Shown here in pieces: positions 37,401-43,301 of a stretch of 64,000 nt of DNA. Origin of the DNA: Catellatospora sp. TT07R-123 (GTDB taxonomy: Bacteria; Actinomycetota; Actinomycetes; Mycobacteriales; Micromonosporaceae); NCBI RefSeq assembly GCF_018327705.1, contig NZ_BNEM01000001.1, forward strand, positions 3,534,001-3,598,000, read 5' to 3'. The notes below the pieces were generated by a model. That model did not search any database. It saw only the letters and a list, made by a program, of their open reading frames with translations, and was not told the origin of the DNA. Position 1 is the stretch's first letter, and each line of letters begins with the position of its first letter. The position numbers and the translations under genes were made by a program.

Positions 37401-39305
37401 CTGGCCGTCGTTGGCGATCACGGTCCACAGGTAGTTCTCGCCCCAGGCGAGCTTGCCCGAGGGCACGACCCAGCGGCGGTCCGTGCTGGGGGTCGACTCG
37501 GCGATCAGCGTGGTGGCCGTCTTGTCCCAGACCTGGAACTTGTACGTGAGCGTCTTCGGGAAGGAGTCCGGGTCCTGCCCGTAGGCGAGCAGCTCCGGCG
37601 TCAGCGTGGGCGACTGGTAGCCGTGCGGCGGGTACTGCGTGTCCACCTGCGGCGGCACGTTGAGCGCGTAGGTCAGCGACAGCATCGGCTTGTGCGCGCC
37701 GCTGCTGTAGTTGGCCGCGGTGAACCGCTTCCAGCCCTTGGGGTCGGTCTCCGACGCGGTCAGCGCCAGGCCGTAGTTCGGGCCGCCGATGGACCAGTCG
37801 TTGAAGGTGCCCGGGTTCAGCAGGACGGTCTGGTTCTTGCCGATATTGCGGTCGGCGCCGGTATTGGTGCAGGCCGGGTAGTTGTCGGCGATGGTCAGGG
37901 TGCCGATCGCGCTGCTGCGCGTCGGACCCGGCAGCGTGCTGGTGGCCAGGTTGGCCACCGACCACGACTGGAGCACCTTGTGCACGTAGACCGGCAGGTG
38001 CGAGGTGCAGTCCCAGGACCAGGTGTGGAACACGGTCAGCGACGCCGCGGTGATGCGCTTGCCGATGAACCCGTTGTCGTCGAACTGGTCGAAGGCGATG
38101 AAGCTGCGCGCCGGGGACTCGTTGTCGTAGCCGACCGCGAGCGAGGTGCCGTTCTGCGTCGACGAGTCGGTGCTGGTGTCGTTGTCGACGAAGACGTCGG
38201 CGGTGGTGCCGGTGTTCGCGGTCGCGGTCGGGTCGACCCGCACCGGGTACACGCGGGCGGGGTCGCGCAGCCAGGCGTCGTCGGCGGTCACCCGCAGCGC
38301 GGTGCCGTCCGCCGTCTTCACCAGCTCGAAGACGACCTTGTCCGAGGAGATGCGCTCACCGGTGCGCTGGTCGACGCGCGAGTCCTCCATCCGGCCGCGC
38401 GGGAACGACGCGACGGCCTTGCCGGCGGCGTCGAGCAGGGCGATGGAGCCGTCTTCCTCGACCCGGGGGGTGAGCCCGTCCAGGTGCAGCGGGTAGAGCC
38501 AGGAGTGCGGCGCGTCCGGCGAGGCCAGGACCAGCGTCTCCTCGACGCCGGTCTCGAAGGTGCGCAGTTCGAGGTCGGTCTGGGGCAGGACCTGCCGGTA
38601 CGTCGCCAGCGAGCCGTCCACCACCGGCGCCACGTCCGCGGCGTCGGCCAGGTCGTAGCCGAGCGTCTGGCCGCCCGGCAGCGCCATCGACACCAGCGCG
38701 TCGGCCGCGCGGGCGGCCTTGCGGCTGCTGCCGCCCAGCGAGACGTCCAGCGAGTTGGCCTTCATGCGCAGCCGGCCGTTGCCCTGGCGCTGCAGGTCGG
38801 TCTCGATGGGCTGCCAGGTGCCGTCCGCGGCCCGGTAGTTGACCGGCCCGGGGTGCAGCTGGCGGGTCAGCGTGCCGTCGGCGTTCTGGAAGACGTCCGC
38901 GGTGCGGGTCGACCGGTCGGCGAGCCGCCTGCTGGTCGCCGGGTCGAACTTTCCGCTGGTCAGCGGGGTGGTCGACGGCTTGCCCCTCTGGTCCGGCAGG
39001 TCGTACGCGGGGAGCGCGCCCGGCGCGTGGCCGGGAGCGCGGCCGTTGCCGCCGTGGGCGCGGTTGTCCGCGGCCGACGCGTCGTGGCCGAGGCCGGCGG
39101 CGCCGTTGAGCTCGTGGCCGGAGGGGCCGAGCAGCATGTCACCCGCCCAGGCGCCGCGCTGCGGCACCCACGAGTACAGCCAGGCGAGCGGGAACCCGCC
39201 GTCAGCCGGCACCACCCCTGCCGGCACCGCGAATGTCAGTCCGAACAGGACCGCGGTGATGAACGCGATCCGGTGCGAAAAACGCCTGGTCGAACGACCG
39301 CCCAT
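28419..39305 (-). CDS. giant secreted RHS-repeat polymorphic toxin with EndoU-type nuclease tip
   Basis: This 3,628-residue protein starts at the ATG preceded by GGAGGAG and has a signal peptide (about 1-36). In order I see a DNRLRE-type adhesion domain (about 395-585), a DUF6531-like start of the RHS shell (about 680), a LamG-like domain interrupted by a ricin-type QxW lectin (about 1040-1170), a second LamG domain (1345-1540), a discoidin-like domain (1700-1840), a third LamG domain (2180-2370), dozens of YD repeats, and the RHS core (about 3140-3220, DTGQFDSRD). After an Ala/Gly-rich hydrophobic stretch (about 3310-3420) the tip (3520-3628) has EndoU features: H3532 in HVLQGD, H3544 in GGH, K3552, FPWHWSGD and a terminal LKTAFP. 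It probably kills competitors by cutting RNA. The immunity gene overlaps its end. Confidence 0.9.
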   Translation of the reverse strand: MGGRSTRRFSHRIAFITAVLFGLTFAVPAGVVPADGGFPLAWLYSWVPQRGAWAGDMLLGPSGHELNGAAGLGHDASAADNRAHGGNGRAPGHAPGALPAYDLPDQRGKPSTTPLTSGKFDPATSRRLADRSTRTADVFQNADGTLTRQLHPGPVNYRAADGTWQPIETDLQRQGNGRLRMKANSLDVSLGGSSRKAARAADALVSMALPGGQTLGYDLADAADVAPVVDGSLATYRQVLPQTDLELRTFETGVEETLVLASPDAPHSWLYPLHLDGLTPRVEEDGSIALLDAAGKAVASFPRGRMEDSRVDQRTGERISSDKVVFELVKTADGTALRVTADDAWLRDPARVYPVRVDPTATANTGTTADVFVDNDTSTDSSTQNGTSLAVGYDNESPARSFIAFDQFDDNGFIGKRITAASLTVFHTWSWDCTSHLPVYVHKVLQSWSVANLATSTLPGPTRSSAIGTLTIADNYPACTNTGADRNIGKNQTVLLNPGTFNDWSIGGPNYGLALTASETDPKGWKRFTAANYSSGAHKPMLSLTYALNVPPQVDTQYPPHGYQSPTLTPELLAYGQDPDSFPKTLTYKFQVWDKTATTLIAESTPSTDRRWVVPSGKLAWGENYLWTVIANDGQLPSTSQKFNMLSTPVPQPTITSGLSQNGDKGFDPTSGNYTTAATDATVSTVGPSLSVQRSYNSVDPRNGAFGFGWAGIADSRAVERTDATGALQTVLVTYPNGQDVAFGKDAAPATTFSPPSGRFATFKSVTGGGYELVDKDGTRYVFAKNIATGAYAISSAADAQGRTETFEYDASNRLSKMIAASGRKLYFTWSQPSGATAFHVATVYGQQADPADASSVQTWQYNYTGDKLTSVCPPNDWAHCTAYTYETNSVYQSVVLNYGPRSYWRLNETAAGPAKSAVTDNAGVDNGTATALTYNQTGPLSGGTGKAVSFNGTASSVKVPSNLASNASYRSVSMWFKAASGTGDNVLLSQSWDDPATAATSNGAYQPTLYLGSDGKLMGGFPTAPATGALDSIVGTGAGRCMEAGIPLNNADRAYIWDCNGGAHQKWTLDSSSRLAVTSNGVTKCLDANGSSTADGTDLIVYSCSTGINQKWTLLADGRIVGQQSGKCVDVEQNGVANGTFLQLWSCGPVPKLNQAWHSRLHAPMATTASYADGNWHHAVLSAFGDQQKIYVDGVEKASQSGLFVRGIEEKSTYLGLGYLGGNWPNQSHADANKNTGTRDYFNGSLAEAAFFDRALTADDAKALFDAKRSTELLKTVKRPSGTKIAASVNYDRVSGMVSDVTDENGGVWKLNAPVVQGTSLVYQSTVLAALPVDYYRFAETGTSTTINQINGNVATYNNVTLGAANGPFADSTVADFNGTTSYVATPATLDTSKPFSVSAWVKMDDKDADQYVTVIGGAIGSAFKIYYDKAGDRWRVIGKGTKTDSTQAWWDLPSPANLVKIGEWTHLAVTADTTTNAVKLYVNGAQVASLTSPVPLNNSGGNGNIGSEYSVGYWDGGIAEFATFRQALSASQVAAQFTARDKVNGTQGESITTTDPDNKSQITITDLNTGRKIAETDARGKTTRYGYDVAGFLRTVTDPDGNVTITEHDVRGNTVSSTTCQDYSTNKCSTVYYSFYPDAVTRVLTPDPRNDVMTEMRDGRSASGTDNTYRTTYQYDTRGNRTAVVDPLGRVTSTVYTDAPTLTGSTTCSASETPDKAFDLNTGTGSKFCSNVASAWLQAQWPTAQTFTTVTVRHAEAGGEAASLNTKDFDILTSNDGTAWTTQLQVRGNTSAVSKHTLPAPVAAKYLKISVLVPAQDGSTSTRIYDVEAYNATVPAGLPRTTTTPGGAVQTVEYYPNGDVAKVTDPGGLVTTYVYDDLGRRTSETEINKSYPAGVTTSYKYDKANRVETQTDPTITNRITGAQHTAITTTVYDYDGNVLSETTADTLVGGDAPRTKSSTYNQYNQVLTSTDEAGKTTTLYYDNFGRVVREVEQNGDETLSTYDETGNLTTTTVKGWRGDPANPLPAPGIDLVLTSKAYYAAGRLASETDAEGVTSEYTYTDNGLVAKVVRKKGTSSFTVEQNTYDAAGNLTQQVTNNGATTMTYKYDAANRQYESTLDPAGLNRTTTQALDADDRVISTTDKDGTGKVYGYNESIYDPMGREVAATTYLSATSPTPVGRWKLDETAGTTAADAAGNNPAKGTNLSWSTEHGTSASFGGATYLTTTGTAVDSKRSFTVAAWVRLADNTQTRKILGTSGDQQNPFDLRYDSTGAWKFTMKNGDVADAGFVGPASTSTPAVNTWTHLAGVFDATTKTMRLYVNGVQEGTDTVSTPFSTVGPLVIGAGMFNGSRGNYWKGEIDDVQLYQKALSTSEISGIVGGTVPAADAKVIRSSSQLDVDGAVKAVTDAMGNTTTYEVDEAGRMVKTTTPQVTTETYGQAPVQANAVSWAGYDTFGGVSDSQDALGNWTRTEYDAAGHVVKVRMPSYTPPGSSTPITPETTSTYDDLGQVKTVTDPMGEVSSYDYDQLGRVWRKTAPDGGVTKYTYNNTGDVLTVTDPEGAVSETVYDYLGRTDKTREYVRQTSQTLETKYTYGFGGWVSDVTSPGGVHTGKTYNTAGQTLTSTDSANKVTNYGYDGGGRLEQTTLPDGSYTKTGYDLADRAVSSSAYKSGNTLLKTESTEYDANSNVLSSTDALGYKTTFAYDATGLLASYRQPISGSDSILTSFGYDLAGNRTRFTDGRGNPFWTTFNTMGLPESVIEPATATHPNAADYTYTTAYDAAGRTVSQTQPGGVSITFDYDEMGRLTSQSGTGAEVVTADRVFGYDHAGRMTTLSGSGGTNTLVYDDRGLPTSVTGPSGNSSFQYNADGGMTKRSDAAGDTVYGYDAATGRLATVTNGTAVQATYEYNNLSQVNKITYSGTRVRTIGYDDLHRMNLDELKTTGATPTTVAKVDYTYDLNGNERTKTTTGFAKSGTNTYDYDQANRLTSWNDGTNITVYAYDKSGNRVQNGAKTFTYDERNRLITGAGANYSYTPRGTLSQVSDGSGTFATLSDAFDMVASQQAAGGTQTYEYDGLGRAIRPGFSYTGVGNDLAGDGTATYVRGTAGELVGEVAGAAKRYAFTDAHTDVVGQFTATGTVLDGSTAYDPLGKVLQATGMIGNLGYQSEWTDNLTSRVNMHARWYNPDTGQFDSRDTVSNNPVPASIGANRYQYGDGIPLIATDESGHCSWYDVVCGAKKVASSAVQKWNNSSVGQFVNNSVSTAYHSTVSWGYGVANRALGDLSNAADSLGLKGVKKWADSGRKYTANKAAAHKQQAKAAYNKAKQAGHAVRAQVERNVRKAGNAIKDAYKATEKWVEAHKAEIAGVVAGVVVGAVCGAAIGWTGIGAVGCGALAGAVGSAVTGTMKGHTGWELVGDIAFGTVTGAALGGLGSMVGSGLKAVVGGGMKNALAEGLSGAVSKFGGAFRAEGANILGGARSLGSGALGLGQAAMSGLKGAGRSALGTAVRPIQQLVSSFTKPAGGYVNIFSKEATRHVLQGDSATSGGHLWPGNAGKSLFPWHWSGDKIMHAVSDIVTDPATAWSNQTGTQGSLLTRALDPAKWITHATRWNVNIRVIYQPFDNLLKTAFPPR

Positions 39306-39380
39306 GGGCTGGGCTCCTCCCCGTGATGAAAACGGGGGAGATCTTGGAGCCTGCCAGCACAAACGTCAAGCTAAGACCTG

Positions 39381-39866
39381 TTACCGCAGGTCAGAGCCCA
39401 TTTCATCAACCAGGACATCGTGTACGTCACCACGCGAAGACTTCATAACGGACAAATTCTTCGGGGCCCCGTTGATCATGTCTCCGAACAGCACAAACAT
39501 AACTCCAGGATGGACCGGAGCGGCCTCCCGCACCGCCGCACCGGGGGCCTCGCCCACCGCCAGAACCATCGAGCACCGGCTCTGGATCTGGCTGTTGAGC
39601 AGACCCCGGGCGTTCTCCACGGTCTGCGCGCCGTCGACCGTGAGGTACTGCACCCGCGCCAGGGTCTCCAGCGAGGCGTCCTGCATGCCGGACCACACCT
39701 CGGCCGCCTGCGCGCCCCGCAGGCCCTGGTCGTCGGTGAGCAGGCACGCGACGGCCTCGCGGTACTGGCGGGACCGCGGCTCCTCCCCCGGCCACAACGC
39801 CCAGGTCAGCACCCCGGCCAGGGTCAGCACCACCGCGCCGAGGGCAGATAACCGTGTGCGGGTCAT
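39381..39866 (-). CDS. membrane-anchored or secreted BMP-like protein
   Basis: This protein of about 161 residues has an uncleaved or signal helix near its start (SALGAVVLTLAGVLTWALW, about 5-23). The outer part resembles the first half of BMP/basic-membrane-protein type periplasmic binding folds found in actinobacteria: ACLLTDDQGLRG, VWSGMQDASLETLARVQYL, a cysteine in SRCSMVLAVGEAP, and HPGVMFVLFG. It is too short for a complete binding protein, so its role is unclear. The ATG at 39864-39866 is preferred to a frame reaching 39998 because the signal helix then begins near the N-terminus. The gene is divergent from the acetyltransferase operon. Confidence 0.65.
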   Translation of the reverse strand: MTRTRLSALGAVVLTLAGVLTWALWPGEEPRSRQYREAVACLLTDDQGLRGAQAAEVWSGMQDASLETLARVQYLTVDGAQTVENARGLLNSQIQSRCSMVLAVGEAPGAAVREAAPVHPGVMFVLFGDMINGAPKNLSVMKSSRGDVHDVLVDEMGSDLR

Positions 39867-39890
39867 CCCACGGTGTGCCAGGGTGGCCGC

Positions 39891-40460
39891 ATGGCCACTC
39901 CTTACGACAGCCCTCAGCCTGTTCTTAACGCCACTACGAGTCACGGCGAGCACCTTACGTTGCGACCGGCCGAGGCGCGAGACGCGGATGCGATCCAAAA
40001 GGCCTGCTCAGACCCCGAGACGGTCCGCTGGACCACGGTCCCGCTCGGCTACGACGCCGAGATGGCCGCCGGGTTCGTCACCGAGTACGCGCCGGGCTGG
40101 TGGCAGCGGCGCCAGGGCGCCTGCTGGGTCGTCGCCGACGCCGAGGGGTCGTACGTCGGGCAGCTCGACCTGCGTGTGGGCAAGGACCCCGAGGTCGCCG
40201 ACGTGGGCTTCATCACGGCACCGTACGCTCGCGGGCGCGGTTACATGCCCGCCGCCCTGCGCGCTGCCGCCGAGTACGGTCTGCGCGAGCTGGGCCTGGC
40301 CCGGGTCGAGTGGAAGGCCCACGTCGGCAACGACGGCTCCCGCCGCGTCGCGGAGAAGGCGGGCTTCGTGTTCGAAGGGGTGCAGCGCGGCGGGTGCGCG
40401 CACCGGGGCGAGCGGCGCGACTGCTGGATCGCGGCGCTGATACAGGAGGACCTGGCATGA
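39891..40460 (+). CDS. GNAT acetyltransferase (RimJ/RimL type)
   Basis: This 189-residue protein is a single GNAT domain of the RimJ/RimL group, which acetylates protein N-termini or small amines with acetyl-CoA. The opening LTLRPAEARDADAIQKACSDPETVRW and the acetyl-CoA loop ITAPYARGRGYMPAAL are typical, as is VGNDGSRRVAEKAGFVFEG at the end. The ATG at 39891 has GGGTGG before it. The following gene overlaps by four bases and carries two more GNAT domains. Substrate unknown. Confidence 0.88.
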   Translation: MATPYDSPQPVLNATTSHGEHLTLRPAEARDADAIQKACSDPETVRWTTVPLGYDAEMAAGFVTEYAPGWWQRRQGACWVVADAEGSYVGQLDLRVGKDPEVADVGFITAPYARGRGYMPAALRAAAEYGLRELGLARVEWKAHVGNDGSRRVAEKAGFVFEGVQRGGCAHRGERRDCWIAALIQEDLA

Positions 40461-41566
40461 ACGAGACGATCGTCGACGGCGGTGCGGTGCGGCTGCGCCC
40501 GTGGGCAGAGCGTGACGTCGAAGAGGTTTCCCGGGCGTGCGGCGACCCGGAGATCGCCCGGTACCTGCCGCTGCTGCCCTCGCCGTACACGGCCGGGGAC
40601 GCGCGCTGGTGGATCACGACCGGCGCCCCGGCGGCGTGGCAGGCCGACGGCGCCGCGTGGGCCGTCGTCGACCCGGCCACCGACCGGGTGCTGGGCGGCG
40701 CCGGGATGTCGCACGTCGTGGCCGGCCGTGGCCAGGCCGAGGTGGGCTACTGGGTCGCGCCGTGGGCCCGCCGCCAGGGTGTCGCCACCGCGGCGGCGCG
40801 GGCCGTGGCCGGCTGGGCCTTCCGGGAGCGCGGCCTGGTCCGGCTGGAGCTGCTCACCGCCGCCACGAACGAGGCCAGCCAGCGGGTGGCGCTGGCGGCG
40901 GGCTTCACCCGCGAGGGGGTACGCCGCGGCGCCGGCACCGACCGGTTCGGCGAGCGCGTCGACCTGACCGCGTTCGTCCGGCTCGCCGCGGACTCGGGCG
41001 ACCGGGTCGCGCCCGGCCTGCCCGACTTCCCCGGCGGGCAGCTGACCGACGGCAACGCGACCATCCGCCCGATCACCGTCGCCGACGCCGACGACCTGCT
41101 CGCGCTCCACGCGCTGCCCGAGGTGGCCAAGACGAACCTGGGCCCGCGCGGCACCGCCGAGTTCATGCGCCTGCGCTGCGAGTCGACCGGCGCGGACTGG
41201 CTGGCCGGCGCCCGGGCCAACTGCGTCATCCTCGACGCCGCCACGGGGGCGTTCGCGGGTGACATCGGACTGTTCTACCAGGAGCCGTTCACCCGGCAGG
41301 CCCTGATCGGATACGGCCTGCGACCCGAGTTCCGCGGCCGGGGCCTGGCCACCAGCGCGGCCCGGCTGATCAGCGACTGGGCCCTGGAGCACGCCGGGGT
41401 GATCCGGGTGTGCGCGGGGACGTTCCCCTACAACGAGGCGTCGCGGGCGGTGCTGCGCCGGGCCGGGTTCGAGCAGGAGGCCTACATGAAGGCGAAGCTG
41501 CCGGGACCCGACGGCACCCGGATCGACGACATCCAGTTCGTCCGCATCGCCGAGCGTTTCCGCTGA
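40457..41566 (+). CDS. tandem two-domain GNAT acetyltransferase
   Basis: This 369-residue protein contains two complete GNAT domains. Domain 1 (about 1-180) has VRLRPWAERDVEEVSRACGDPE and the CoA loop WVAPWARRQGVATAAARAV. Domain 2 (about 195-365) has TIRPITVADADDLLALH and the loop GLRPEFRGRGLATSAARLI, ending NEASRAVLRRAGFEQE. Together with the upstream gene, three related domains lie in a row, which suggests duplication and fusion. A terminator follows at once. No target can be read from the sequence. Confidence 0.88.
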   Translation: MNETIVDGGAVRLRPWAERDVEEVSRACGDPEIARYLPLLPSPYTAGDARWWITTGAPAAWQADGAAWAVVDPATDRVLGGAGMSHVVAGRGQAEVGYWVAPWARRQGVATAAARAVAGWAFRERGLVRLELLTAATNEASQRVALAAGFTREGVRRGAGTDRFGERVDLTAFVRLAADSGDRVAPGLPDFPGGQLTDGNATIRPITVADADDLLALHALPEVAKTNLGPRGTAEFMRLRCESTGADWLAGARANCVILDAATGAFAGDIGLFYQEPFTRQALIGYGLRPEFRGRGLATSAARLISDWALEHAGVIRVCAGTFPYNEASRAVLRRAGFEQEAYMKAKLPGPDGTRIDDIQFVRIAERFR

Positions 41567-41585
41567 CCCGGACGGTGCGAAAGGG

Positions 41586-41643
41586 ACGGTGACCCGGCCG
41601 CCCCGGCGGTGTGAGACCGCTGGAGCCGCCGGGTCACCGTTTT
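41586..41643 (+). terminator. Rho-independent terminator after the GNAT operon
   Basis: ACGGTGACCCGGC (41586-41598) pairs with GCCGGGTCACCGT (41628-41640), followed by a run of four T. The loop region can form a smaller inner hairpin. It also lies 25 bases beyond the convergent hpf stop. Confidence 0.85.
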
Positions 41644-41668
41644 CAGAGGAGGGTGACCACGAGCGACG

Positions 41669-42286
41669 TCACCAGGCGAGGGTGAGCAGGCCGTAGTCGT
41701 AGGCCCGACGGCGGTAGACCACGCAGGGCCGGCCGCTGTCCTTGTCGTGGAACAGGTAGAAGTCGTGCCCGACGAGCTCCATCTGGTAGAGCGCGTCGTC
41801 GATCGTCATCGGCTCGCCCGAGAACTCCTTCTCCCGGACGATGTGCCAGGGCTGCTCCTCGTCGTCCATCGTTCCGACGGAGCCGTTGGAACGGGACAGC
41901 GAAGCGGTGAGGTCACCGGGGGGTTCGAAGAGCGGAAGCCCTGCGGTCGCGGCGGCGACGGAGATCGGCGCGCGGCGGCCGCGGTGCACCCGGCGGCGGT
42001 CTGCCGCCTTGCGCATCTGGCGGTCGAGACGTTCGATGGCCTGGTCGAGTGCGCTGTAGAAGTCACCGGCGGCGCCGACGGCGCGGATCACGGGACCGCG
42101 GGTGACACAGGTGATCTCAACGTGCTGGCAGGAGTCAACTTGTCGCGGGTTGCGCTCGTGGATTAGCTCGACGTCGATTTCAATGATCTTCTGGTCGTAA
42201 CGCTCGATCTTCTGCAGCTTGTCGGCCACGTGCACCTTGTAGTGCTCGGGCACTTCGACATTACGACCCTTGACCTCGATGTCCAC
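41669..42286 (-). CDS. hpf: long-form ribosome hibernation promoting factor
   Basis: This 205-residue protein pairs inactive 70S ribosomes into 100S dimers under stress. The N-terminal S30AE/HPF domain (about 1-105) begins DIEVKGRNVEVPEHYKVHV. A linker leads to the C-terminal dimerisation domain (about 145-205, EFSGEPMTIDDALYQMELVGHDFYLFHD, then YRRRAYDYGLL). The two-domain form is the long type usual in Gram-positives. The GTG at 42284-42286 has GGGAGG six bases upstream. The 271-base gap upstream probably holds a stress-responsive promoter that I cannot define. Confidence 0.95.
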   Translation of the reverse strand: MDIEVKGRNVEVPEHYKVHVADKLQKIERYDQKIIEIDVELIHERNPRQVDSCQHVEITCVTRGPVIRAVGAAGDFYSALDQAIERLDRQMRKAADRRRVHRGRRAPISVAAATAGLPLFEPPGDLTASLSRSNGSVGTMDDEEQPWHIVREKEFSGEPMTIDDALYQMELVGHDFYLFHDKDSGRPCVVYRRRAYDYGLLTLAW

Positions 42287-42557
42287 GCCTGACCTCCCAC
42301 GGTCTGTCCGAAATTCCGGACGCCCCGGCGATCTGCTCCGGGGCGCACTTGCGTAAGCCCCTTCCGACGCTCGTGCCACCGTTCACCAGTGGCCCTCATC
42401 AGGTGGTTGGCTTCTGACGCTAGCCGCTGGACAGCTTCTCGTCATCCCTTGTACCAAGACTGTTTTGACGAGATTCGCCCTTTCGGTACCGCACGTCACC
42501 GAGCCGTCACCGGCAGCCGATCCCCCATTATCCGGAAATTTCGCGCACAATTCGCGG

Positions 42558-43298
42558 TCAGGGACGAGTCCGGCGTGTCGCGGCGAGGGTGACGCATACC
42601 TCCACCCGTACCCCCGCACGCGCCAAACATGCCGCCGCGGCCGACAAAGTTGCGCCCGTGGTGACGATGTCGTCCAGCAGCACCACCACCGACCCGGCGG
42701 CGGCCCGCCGCGCCGCGGCCACCTGGCCCGGCGCCGTGGTGAACCCGCCCAGCGCGGCCAGCGCCCGCTGCGCCGAGGTCAGCTGGGCCGAGTCCGCCTT
42801 GGGCAGGGCGCGCAGCGGCTGGGCCTGCCCGACCGGACGGCCCGCCTCCCGCAGCCGGGCGGCCGTGCCGCGCGCCAGCAGCAGCATGTGGTCGCCGTGC
42901 CGGGCCCGCGCCGCCGCGGCCGTGTCGGGCACGTGCACCAGCAGCACCGGCGACCGCGGCACCACGGCGGCGACCGCCTCGGCCAGCAGGGCGCCCAGCG
43001 GCCGGGCCAGCCGGTGCCGCCCCCGCTCCTTGTACGCCAGGATCAGCTCGCGCAGCCGCCCGTCGTAGTCGCCCAGCGTCACGCACTCGGGCAGGCCGTC
43101 CGGGGCGGGCTGCGGCCGGGTGGGCAGGGCCCGCAGCCGATCCAGCTCGACCGTGCAGCCGTCGCAGACCTCGAACCGCAGGGGCAGCCCCTCGTGCCCG
43201 CAGCCCGCGCAGGCGGCAGGCAGCACCAGGTCGCTCAGCGCGCCCCACAGGGCGGTCGCGGCGGCGCCCGCCCGTGCCCGGCGGCCCCCCGGCGGCAC
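42558..43298 (-). CDS. ComF-family phosphoribosyltransferase-like protein
   Basis: This 246-residue protein has a zinc ribbon with C30, C33, C45 and C48, and a phosphoribosyltransferase-type domain with the PRPP loop VVVLLDDIVTTGATL near residues 205-219. ComF proteins serve DNA uptake in competent bacteria, but in actinobacteria the role is unproven. The GTG start lies three bases after the lpqB stop, so it is the last gene of the mtrA-mtrB-lpqB unit. Confidence 0.9.
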   Translation of the reverse strand: MPPGGRRARAGAAATALWGALSDLVLPAACAGCGHEGLPLRFEVCDGCTVELDRLRALPTRPQPAPDGLPECVTLGDYDGRLRELILAYKERGRHRLARPLGALLAEAVAAVVPRSPVLLVHVPDTAAAARARHGDHMLLLARGTAARLREAGRPVGQAQPLRALPKADSAQLTSAQRALAALGGFTTAPGQVAAARRAAAGSVVVLLDDIVTTGATLSAAAACLARAGVRVEVCVTLAATRRTRP

Positions 43299-43301
43299 GG
43301 C

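Noticed and set aside
29235-39326. A 3,363-codon open frame on the plus strand opposite the RHS gene
   Set aside because: It is an antisense shadow caused by high GC and third-position bias. Its translation is Arg/Val/Gly/Asp-rich low-complexity sequence, whereas the minus strand gives a clear RHS protein.
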